Source of the DNA: Gracilariopsis chorda
Taxonomy: Eukaryota > Rhodophyta > Florideophyceae > Gracilariales > Gracilariaceae
Reading direction: 5' to 3'
Assembly: GCA_003194525.1 (NCBI GenBank)
Contig: NBIV01000190.1
Coordinates: forward strand, 117,877-181,876
Length of the DNA: 64,000 bases
Shown here one piece after another: positions 1 to 9,300 of the stretch. Position 1 is the first letter of the stretch. The number at the start of each line of letters is the position of its first letter. The translations under genes were made by a program, and so were the position numbers. The notes under the pieces were generated by a model that did no database searches, was not told the DNA's origin, and saw nothing but the letters and a program-made list of their open reading frames with translations.

Positions 1-1872
1 ACCCCCAAAACTGCACTGATTACATACCCTAGAGAGATCAGCTGGGCATGGTCGCTCACGAAAAAAGAGCCCTCGGGTCTCTAATACCATGCGTCGACCC
101 GATTAGAGCCTGTACTTATCTTTTGTTATCTTTGTCATACCAGACTCTGAGGGACCTCGTCGCCCGAAGCTGCACATAAGGTCAGTCATACTGCGCAGTC
201 CTCCACTCTTAGACGCCCATCCAAGGGACGATTGGAGTCGTCGGTAGTATCAACCAATGACGAAGAGAAAAGTATGCAGTCCTGTCTAAGGCTGTGGCAT
301 GGAGGAGGAGGGGTTCTGGTAAGGGTTATACATTGGCATGTATTGCTGTCCACTGAAGAGTCTAAACTCCCACTTCACTGAACTTCGGTTTAGATTTTGC
401 TCCACACCGCCAAAATGTCAAGACTTCTGCGGTTGTAGATATGCCCTTAGAATAATAGCTCTCACATATCCCATCAACCTCCAAACTTCTCGCCAGTCAT
501 CTCTAAAGAAAGCTTTCAGTAACCGTCTTGTCTTCTGTTTGCAACTCTGGCACCTCCGGATTGCGTTATCGTATTACAGATTGGTTCTTCCTGGAATATA
601 GGCCGCGATGCTTCGATATTGGTAATTGCGGGTGGCCACGCAATACAGCGTATGCAGGTATAATAAGGATACGTTTGCGTACCGAAACTAGATCTTCCAC
701 AAGGGGAGCCCCTGCGTTAGGCCAGCCCCGGGCACCATTTAAGTAAATGCTTCTTGTTCAACATCCAGAAACAAACCAAGGAGAAAAAGGAACAAATGAG
801 CTCTTTGGGTGTGCCCTTTTGTTTTGGCCCTGTTTTCCAGACCAACGCTTTGTTGCGCACGGTGGGACTTCGCTGCTTAGGCGCTGATAAATTATCCTTG
901 AGCATTACCTAAATGAGAGCTGTAAGAGATAGACAATATCAGCTGAGCAACTTGAAACAACGAAGATGACATAAACAAGGCAACACGCCCAGTTCCAAAA
1001 TCTATATTTAGATTTGATAATAATTGCAAGGTCTTCTCTTTCTTTCTTTTCTTTCTTTCCTATGGGCACACAATCCTGGCGCAAGTTCCGTAAAAACCCT
1101 GTATAACCATTCAGATCCTTGTACGGGCGGGCCCGTTTTCTTCCATCATCCACGCAGTGCTGAGATGCTGCGTGAGGTAAGACTTCCGCCTCAGTTTCCG
1201 AGGGAAAGTCCTGACCCTTCCGGGAAGTTCAGGGAAAGGCTGGCAAGATCTTCCGGGAAGCGCGTGCGTCGTGCCTACCGTTTCGCACAGCTTAGCGGGG
1301 GCCTTTTAGGGGCAGTGCCACCCAGGTCGCTTGGGGCCGTCGGTCTGCCGACTGCCTGGTCGCTTTTAGAGACATCCCGGGTCAAGGTCTTCTCGTTTCC
1401 CACTTATCGACATCCACTTTTTAATTGCGAAGAGTCGAACGTTCACAATATATACAACGGTTTAAGAATGTTGAAGTAGTTACAAATCATAGTCTCTGAT
1501 TAATGTGAAGGTATCTAGCCTCTTTTCAACATCTCATTTCACATGTCACTCGACTCAAAACAACGAATAATTGCTAGTTACACCCTTGCGAGCTCGATCA
1601 AGGGAGAACAGGCCTTTTCAGAGTTGGTGGTTTCAATATTCCTTCGCCATTGGGCGATAAATATCTTACTACAAGGGTCATCTCTTGTTTTTAAAGGTAG
1701 CAATCTAACCCTTAGCAGCAACTGCTTTGCTGTGATTTTGTCAATGCATCTGTACTCGTTTAATCCGTAAGATATGGTTCCTCCCTTATCTTTGCAAGTC
1801 GATATCTACATATCTCCGGAAACGGAGAATTGACATCGAGATTTTTGAGCTTCAAGCGTCCTCCCTCGCCGA
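1..1872. other. No recognisable gene
   Basis: Only short overlapping reading frames occur here and none resembles a known domain. A pyrimidine-rich tract (CTTT repeats) lies near 1036-1062. The right end leads into the TATA box of the secreted Cys-rich gene. I see no transposon ends. Confidence 0.5.
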
Positions 1873-1878
1873 TATAAA
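1873..1878 (+). promoter_or_regulatory. TATA box of the secreted Cys-rich gene
   Basis: TATAAA lies 117 bp upstream of the chosen ATG at 1995. The spacing allows a short 5' leader, which would contain a 13-codon upstream reading frame at 1919-1960. Assignment rests on motif and position only. Confidence 0.4.
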
Positions 1879-1918
1879 TTCTACCGACTCGTTCTCGACT
1901 TCAGCTCCCACCAGAATC

Positions 1919-1960
1919 ATGATTCCAATCAAGCACTACCCCCATATGATTGAATTCTGA
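1919..1960 (+). CDS. Short upstream ORF in the 5' leader
   Basis: An ATG at 1919 opens a 13-codon frame ending with TGA at 1958-1960, 34 bp before the main ATG at 1995. It sits between the TATA box and the secreted-protein start. If transcription starts about 30 bp after the TATA box the frame is inside the mRNA and could lower translation of the main frame. Function is inferred from position alone. Confidence 0.3.
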   Translation: MIPIKHYPHMIEF

Positions 1961-1994
1961 ACAACTGGCTTCCGTTTCCACAGCTCATTTAGAA

Positions 1995-3023
1995 ATGCTC
2001 TTCTTCATTATCCTTGCATTCCTTCTTGGTTCTTTTTCACACCTTACATCAGGCACTCCTCCCCAAAACATTGACCCTTCCTCCAAATCTCTCCTTCTTA
2101 TATCTTCTCTCAGAACTCATGTGGCTCATGAGTTGTTCCTCAAAGCTCATTTACGTGGCTCACAGGCTACGGTCAGTACGTTCATGAAGAATCCCACACC
2201 TGAGTCTAAGAGCTTCAGACCCGTCAACCACCGGTTAGCTTCTGTTTCTGGCAACAACCTGAAACTGACATCTGGTGCACCATCTTCGGAGGAATCGCTT
2301 GAATTTCCTACCAGCACTCGCCTGGGTTTGAATGGAGATTCTTGTACCTCAAATGGAGAATGTGCGGGAGACCGTTCCTGTATTCAAACTGATGCAAACG
2401 GTACAAGTGTATCGTGTAATGGTGATAATTGGTTATGCCTGACAGCAAACATTACATGCACAACAGGTGCTGATTGTGACGACGGTGAGACTTGTATCAC
2501 GCTAACCTCAGGAGCCATGGCTTGTGCGTCTAATGTAGTTCTTGCGGGTGATACTTTAGATTTCCTGCCTTGCTCATCCTCAGCTGAGTGCGCCACTGGA
2601 AGGTCTTGCTTTGGAACATCCCTTACTGCTGGTGTTCTAGATTGCTCAAGTTCTTCATGTTCTTGCGTCAATGTGCAATCGAATTGTAATACTTTTGAGG
2701 ACTGCCTCGTGGGTACATCCTGTACTCGAATCTCACCGGAAATTCCGGCGTCCTTCTGTGTTGCCAACTCTCTCATTGTCGGAAACTTTCCAAGCGGTCT
2801 TACTCAATCGAACTGCACTCTGGATACGGACTGTGCAGCTCCACGGTCTTGTCTTCGGGTTGATGAGGCTGGAGATTTAGTACCCTGCGCAGGAGGCGAT
2901 GGTTGCGCTTGTGCTGGTGGAACAAATTTATTCTGCGCATCTTCTAGATTCTGTGACTTTGGTGAGACATGCGCCCTTTTCAATGGGACTGGACTCTGCG
3001 CGGCAGTTACGAACGTTATATAA
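1995..3023 (+). CDS. Secreted cysteine-repeat protein
   Basis: Predicted 342-aa protein. The reading frame is open from 1950, but the first ATG (1995) is immediately followed by a hydrophobic stretch (MLFFIILAFLLGSFSHL) typical of a signal peptide, so I place the start there. A low-complexity Ser/Thr/Pro linker of about 95 residues follows. The rest is three tandem cysteine modules of 75-100 residues, each with a C-x4/5-C-x4-R-S-C core, a second cluster ending in C or C-x-C, and a C-x(4-5)-C-x(3-4)-G-(E/T)-(T/S)-C element. Several Asn-x-Ser/Thr sites fit an extracellular fate. I do not recognise the family; the arrangement suggests a disulphide-rich wall or adhesion protein, which is inference. 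It is uninterrupted, with a TATA box upstream, and is probably a host gene. Confidence 0.7.
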   Translation: MLFFIILAFLLGSFSHLTSGTPPQNIDPSSKSLLLISSLRTHVAHELFLKAHLRGSQATVSTFMKNPTPESKSFRPVNHRLASVSGNNLKLTSGAPSSEESLEFPTSTRLGLNGDSCTSNGECAGDRSCIQTDANGTSVSCNGDNWLCLTANITCTTGADCDDGETCITLTSGAMACASNVVLAGDTLDFLPCSSSAECATGRSCFGTSLTAGVLDCSSSSCSCVNVQSNCNTFEDCLVGTSCTRISPEIPASFCVANSLIVGNFPSGLTQSNCTLDTDCAAPRSCLRVDEAGDLVPCAGGDGCACAGGTNLFCASSRFCDFGETCALFNGTGLCAAVTNVI

Positions 3024-3670
3024 GGCTTTGAGTTTAGTAATTTGAGACTGGTCAGTCACATAATTCTTAGCTACACTTGTGGTGCCATGCATACATCGTT
3101 TTATTCCCTGTTTCGACATTTGAAGAACATCTGAATATTGCCATGTGACTCAAGTTTCAACAACCATCACGTTCTTGTTTTTGCCTAGCTGAATTAGACT
3201 CACAGTTAGATTCTATCGGTTCAAGCTGCTGGGTCGTATGGAATGTACCCTTTGGTGGCATCTGTGTATATCGGTTTACAAGTTTAGCGATGCCACCGTT
3301 CGTTCTGTGAGCCCACCTCGGCATGAGCATCGTCAGAACCCAGGCGTGAGTTTCGATGAAGCCAGCCGCAACGCTGGTTGAAATCACAAGAAGCCCACAC
3401 GCACCGTACAGCCTTTTTCAAATGCTACGGAACGCACCACCGCGAGATACGGGACTTCCGCCATTGTTATATTTGTATAAGATGCGTCCAGAATTACAAT
3501 CGCAACTTTTTGTAAAGCACCGAGTAAACTGTAGCAAGATACAACTACCGAAGGTACAGTTTATATACCAAACGATTGCATCTCGTCGTAACAACAATAC
3601 GTAACACTCTCATCTGCCTCTCAACGCAAATCCAATCAATTAGTATGAGCTTCTGACAAATGTGTGGTGT
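3024..3670. other. Intergenic, nothing recognised
   Basis: Short frames on both strands have no domain-like content. The segment runs from the Cys-rich gene stop to the foldback at 3671. Confidence 0.5.
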
Positions 3671-3725
3671 GTGTTCTGTACGAGATGCTGTTCATCGCCG
3701 ATGAACAGCATCTTGTACGGAACAC
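3671..3725. repeat. Near-perfect foldback (27-bp arms, 1-nt loop)
   Basis: Left arm 3671-3697 and right arm 3699-3725 are reverse complements except for two positions, and both mismatches would still pair as G:U in RNA. The centre is ATCG-C-CGAT. It lies in a region without genes, and GGTACC-type short palindromes follow at about 3757-3770 and 3870-3895. It could be the end product of a foldback element or a hairpin RNA precursor; nothing here decides. Confidence 0.8.
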
Positions 3726-4271
3726 TGTGTCGCTATCCGGCACCGACGAGATCCATCCTTGGTAGTACCAAGTTGGTACGTGACACGAGAACGACAAGAA
3801 CATGACTTAAGAGTAGCGATGTATGACACTGACCCGTTCGATGTGCTTTTCTCTTACAGGCATCATGTGGTACCGTCACTGTACGTGCGGTACCATCGGC
3901 GTAGATATTTTCTGCGCCGCCGCCCAACAGTGGACAACCTCTCGAGAGAGAGGCCGTTGGCGTTTAATCTCCGCCGCGCGCCAGTCTGCTTCAGGCTTTA
4001 GTTTTATACCTCGACCGCCGGCCCCTCGATGCCTCCCGTCCCCCGGGGCATCAAACTCACCCGATCACCCACAACAGGCCGACTCACCGAGCCTTTCGTA
4101 AATTTCACACAACCACCGCCGTTTTCCTTTCGTCTCGCTGAGCCCAAAGTCCAAACGCGCACCCGTCCAACCCCGGGCGACCACACATCACCTGCACAAA
4201 TTTTGGGTGTTCGGATTTGGAGAATACCAATCGACGTGAAACCGAAGCAGCATCAACAGGGATGGAACGCA

Positions 4272-4701
4272 ATCGATTGGATTGCAATCCGCGATTGCTG
4301 GCTGGCCAAACGATTGCAATCTGAGGGGTTGAATTTCAGCAATCGCCCACTCAGATTGCATGAGATTGGTGAAAGTTCTTCGGATTGTAGAAGCCATCAG
4401 AGACAATACGTAATGTATCTGAACGTTTGAGGCAGTACTGTTCTTATGTGTTAACAAGCGCTTTTAAAACGTTAAGCTAGTTCATGAGGCGATGGGTTTG
4501 TTACAATCGGTCACTAACAAATCCAATTGATACCGAGAACCGTGATTGCGATTCGCTTGTAGTTCAAAGATTGCAACGGGATTGCTTTGCAGAATAAAGA
4601 TTGCAACACGATTGCCAATTGGTAAAAGAAATTGTAATCTGATTGCGGATTGATCGCCAGATTGCAATCGCTGCAAAGATTGCCGGTTGGGATTGCAATC
4701 C
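4272..4701. repeat. Cluster of GATTGCAATC palindromes
   Basis: Four exact copies of the 10-bp palindrome GATTGCAATC occur at 4280, 4312, 4660 and 4691, with about ten partial copies (GATTGC, ATTGCAAC, GCAATC) between 4272-4360 and 4543-4701. Spacing is irregular, so this is not a simple tandem repeat. The two sub-clusters flank about 180 bp lacking the motif. Confidence 0.75.
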
Positions 4702-4907
4702 TGTACCCCTGAGTTTGGTTCCACACCTGAGCATCAAAACGAGAAACACTCGGCGCTCTGTGTTTAGAAATACGGCGATGTTGTACTCGCGCTCCTGGGC
4801 GGTGATGCGAATGAATGGAGACAATCCAGGCGTCTCCCATTTCCGAAAGTTCTGCACTTCTCACCCACCTGCTAGAGTAGCAAAGCGAACAGCACCATCT
4901 AACCAAT

Positions 4908-5339
4908 ATGGCTTACTCTGACTACGATGCGGGCGCATTCGGCAAACTGCCACATCTTACCGTAAGTTTCTCCCATGCAGGGACAAACATAGAATAGCGA
5001 AAACGCAGACAGAGGGACTGACTGTTTGTGATCCCGTTACGGGCTTCGCAGACATTTGGTGATGGGGATGGGCTTTTTGGTTCAAATCGGGAATGTGGAA
5101 GACATCTCCCGCGTGCCACCCGGCACGCAGTACTGCGCTACAGTATCAAAGATCAGCGCGGGGCCAGTGCTGCAGCGCGAGAAAATCAGAGGCACGAAGA
5201 AGACGGGCACCACAAGTGGAGAAGGCCCGCGCGAGGATATAGGGCGTCATGCGTTGGTGAGAACAGAAAAGAACGGTTCCCTGCACAACGAGATCATCAG
5301 GAGCATCATCGGAGTTATGGGGCATCAAAGATGTCGTAG
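4908..5339 (+). CDS. Possible two-exon hypothetical gene
   Basis: An ATG at 4908 opens 18 codons (MAYSDYDAGAFGKLPHLT) ending at a good donor (GTAAGT, 4962-4967). An acceptor TTCGCAG ends at 5051 and the frame continues in phase to 5339. The alternative frame from ATG 5062 to 5547 is also open and looks equally protein-like. I recognise no domain. The case rests on splice-site fit only, and the whole region may be non-coding. Confidence 0.18.
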
Positions 5340-5751
5340 CCCATCTGGAATCACGATGCTAAATCGCTTTGCGCTGGATACTGTTGTAGTGAGGGACCAC
5401 TGCAAGGTACTGGCGAGTCCCGCTCAGGGCACATGCAGTTCCGTCCGTCGAGGTGTGCCGACCTTCCGAAAAGGCTATAAAACACTAAAGTTACGCCGGA
5501 TGAGGAAGCCAAATGGAGATGCGATTGGGTCTATTAGGCGAATTTAGATGTCGAATAGATAATTAGCATTCTATTTGTAGAAAGCGAATACTGTTGCCTT
5601 GGAATTAGGGGCATATGGTAACCACACACACACATCGGAGTTATGCAGCACAGCTTGGGGGCATCTTGCCGATGAACGAAAGTGCTCAGGAGAACGCTTG
5701 CCAGAGCTGTGCGCGTGGACTACGTGGACACTTCGGGACTGTACAGCAAGG

Positions 5752-5760
5752 TTGTTTTTG
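5752..5760 (+). repeat. 9-bp target-site duplication, left copy
   Basis: TTGTTTTTG directly precedes the first base of the MULE terminal repeat and is repeated exactly at 11465-11473. A 9-bp duplication is the usual footprint of Mutator-superfamily insertion. Confidence 0.93.
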
Positions 5761-6103
5761 GGGGTCTGGTGAATCTACGCCGTGTAGCATATGTAGCAGA
5801 AACAGCCAATCACAGGCCGATAACCCCAAAATATCTGGGGGAGAGTGCGCTCAAAACCTCGACTTTTTTGAGGTGCAGCAATCCGGCCAATAGGAGCCCG
5901 ATAACCTCAAATCATCATTGTATCTCTCTCAGCAAGCGCATAAATCACAGCAATGACAACCATTCATCGCCCTTTCAGCACCTACCCATTGCATTCTGCA
6001 CCGTGTACTGCATAGCAAAAATGGCGCCATCTCCCATTCAAAATGGCCAAGTGCTCACTGCCCCAATGCCAGACAGGCTCCTGCACCCTTCCCCCGACCT
6101 TTC
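5761..6103 (+). repeat. MULE terminal inverted repeat, left
   Basis: 343 bp, matching the reverse complement of 11122-11464 with about two substitutions (around 5932 and 6087). It contains the motif ATGGCGCCATCTCCC. This is the 3' side with respect to the transposase gene. Confidence 0.95.
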
Positions 6104-6329
6104 ATCGTCGGCCTCTTCGTGAAGTCTGAATCAAACCACAACATTCAGTAGACAGGGTTATGTAGCCCTCATCGTTCGCTCCTTCTTCTGCTTTCGGCAT
6201 TACCTTGCTGCGCTGAATCTGAAAGCACGCAGATTTGTCTGACAAAGCCGTAGACGGAATCAGATGTGGCTGGCGCAGTGCGTGTTCTTGACAGCCTACT
6301 TCTTGCGTCGGCAGCGAAACTTATCATGT

Positions 6330-9300
6330 TTACTGATTTCTCATAATCGGTTCAACTTTTTGTATGGCTGAATTGATAGCGCCATCAATGTCTGATCTGG
6401 TTGTAGCAGGAAGAGAATTCGATCTTTGTCTTCTTGAATTTGATCTTTTGCGGTGTCCTCTCATGTTTTCGTTGAAACCACGACGTCGTTTCCGTGATCT
6501 TCCGTGCCCGCTGTTTGGGTTACGAACCAATGCAGCTTCAAATGTTGGCTGGGACCCTAGCAGTTCTACTATTCGCGGACTTGGAAGAGATGCTGGCGTT
6601 TGCACGTGCAATGCTTGTCCGGAGTTCAAGGATTGCAACCCTGTTTGTAAAAAGTTCTTCAAGCCGTCTAATGCGAGAGGGCCCTGCGTCCATGCCAATC
6701 TATGCATTTGAGTACACAAACCCGTACAATTAGCATAGGAAAAGAAGAAAGAGAGCTCGGAATTGTTACCTTCTATGGCATCTGCTTGCAATTCGTGACC
6801 TCCGTATCTACTTTTCCCTGGGTTTGTTTCATTGGACTCTCGACCTCCTCTATTGTCCATGCTTTCCCCCCGATTGCCAACCACAGCACGAAGCGAACCA
6901 ATATTTTGCAGTGTCCAAGATGCAGGATCAGCTTTCCAGTAAGGATGCAAGAGCTCTTCCAGGGGAAATCGAGGACCGACAATGTCCAAAAATGCAGGTG
7001 TTCTGCTCACTTCTTCTGCATACACAGTCGAAACTCTTACCATATGCGCACAAGGAAATCCGCGTGATACTTGCCTTAGACATGTGCAGAACCCTTTACT
7101 AACGCTTCTTGTATGTTGTCCTGTCCGTGTTCTACAGACGTAAACAAGAAACCCGAGTGGTGGTCTGGGTGTATTACTCTGAAGGGTTGTACACGATGAA
7201 ACGACAAAGGCTGCTACTTGTGTATCAGGGGTGTCATCCAATCCCAGCATCGAGCGACGGGTACTGGTGATCGCATGTCCATCGGTGATGTAAGACCTGT
7301 CCACACGATAGTGGGCAGACCTCACTACACTTATGCGGATGAAATGGTCCAGGCAATACGCAGTATAATTCTGACACATTTCCCACAGTGGCTTTGCCGG
7401 AATTCCAAGCGATGAAGACGATAACTGTCGCAATATTGGTCGTTTTCTGTGTGAAATATGAGCAGACATGGCCCTTCGGCGTTTTGTGAGCTCCAACATT
7501 ACCTTTGGTACATCAAAAATCGGGACGCCTGGTCGGAGTATGTATTGCCGAAACATTGAGTTAGCAGACTCCGAACTTCCTGTACCTTGAAACAAGAACT
7601 GCATCGGCATGTACAGAGTCTTGTACACCCTTATAAGCATTGACGGATTATGGCGATATAAAAAGTCGTACCAGCGGGGAAGGGGCATATTGAAAGCATG
7701 GAAGTATTTCTGTTCGAACTGCTCGCGTCTGCTATGGAATTCCTCAATCGTATTTGAACGGCGCATTACGTGCAGATCAGTGCTCATCTCCTTATTCCAG
7801 GGCAACCTCTGTATCTTCTGGCACCACGAAGAGACGTTCTTGATTTGATTCTTGTTGAGGTGCCAATCATCTAAAGCAAGAAAGCTATTTGGCATAACCT
7901 TCCTGACAGCGGCAATGAGAGCCGCATTCTGATCAACGAAAACCATACCAGGTGACACGGGAACCACGGACATGAACTTTTGTAGCATCCAAGTAAAGCT
8001 TTCTTCAGTTTCGGATGGTACAAACCCCATAAAGAATGTGCGTACCTGACCAGAACTAGTCCTTCCGTTGATGGAGAAAAGAGGGAAGCTAAACCGGTTA
8101 GCGATTGCCTTACAATCAATCGAAATCCCTGGAATAATCCCATACCTTTCGTAGTCTTCCCTCCATTCTTCGAATGCCCAAGCTGTATAGTGCATGCTAT
8201 CGTCCCCTCTCGTGGCAAAGAAAACGCGATGTCGGGGGTTTTCTTCCTGCAGTTTGGATAAAGACTCACATAGACGGAGACTATCCTGATCTTTAGGGTT
8301 CTGTTTGTCCTTCATGTATTTCAGATGCTGTCTTAATGTCTCCCTATCGATCCTAATATGGTACCTGTATTCGAGATACTTCAGAACATCAGCGTATCCC
8401 ATCCGAAGGATATTATGCATTTTCATGGCTTCCTCCTGGGCTGAAGGAGGAAGCAGCTTCCTCAATATCCTGGCGTCGGGTTCGTGATTGTGACATGCCT
8501 TGCTAACATCGCAAGCATATCGCCAATTTTCGATGAGTGCCTCCTCTGCACAGCCCTCTTCCGATACAACATGGCTTTGAACCGTGAACACAATCAAAGA
8601 AAAAGGACACTGATGGATACTGTCCGACTTCTGGCAAACGAGCAATGCCCGCTTCAGAATGCGTTTGGACTTCTCCTCCTCATCCCTCCGTTCTTCCATT
8701 CCATCCCGGTATTTGGAGTCCCTTATTGTAAGATCATACCCGAATCCCTCACTTAGATATTGGAGCTGGAGAAGAACTTCTCTACCCGGTGCGTTTATCT
8801 GCCTTCCATCAATAAAGGACATTAACACTGCCACCATCTCCGAATGTTGGAAGTACTCTGTAATCTTCTCTTGCTCATCAACCACCCCATTGCCTTCCTC
8901 ACAGCCATAGCTAGTTTTCGGACATTCGACATCCTCCTCCTTCCCTTCAACAATTTCCCGCGTTTGCAAACCATTTTCATCCGTGTCAACGACCTCTTCC
9001 GCATGATCACTGTCCCATAAAGTCCCTAACGGCGATAGAGTGTCGATATCTGTAGCATCCTCACGGCTATCAACTCCAACTCCTGCATGTCCGTTGTCCA
9101 CAACAACTTTGGCTTCTTCTGCTGTATTTCTCCGCTCAAAGGTACTACCAACAACTGCTTTTAAACTATTCGGTACGCTAGAATCAGAAAGTATAAGATC
9201 ATCTTTGTCTAAAGCAGTAGCATTGTTTCCCTTAGGAGCACAGTGTTTAAGTTTCTCGTAGCCATCTTTTGTTTCAAGATCTTCATCTCCCTTCTCTGCA

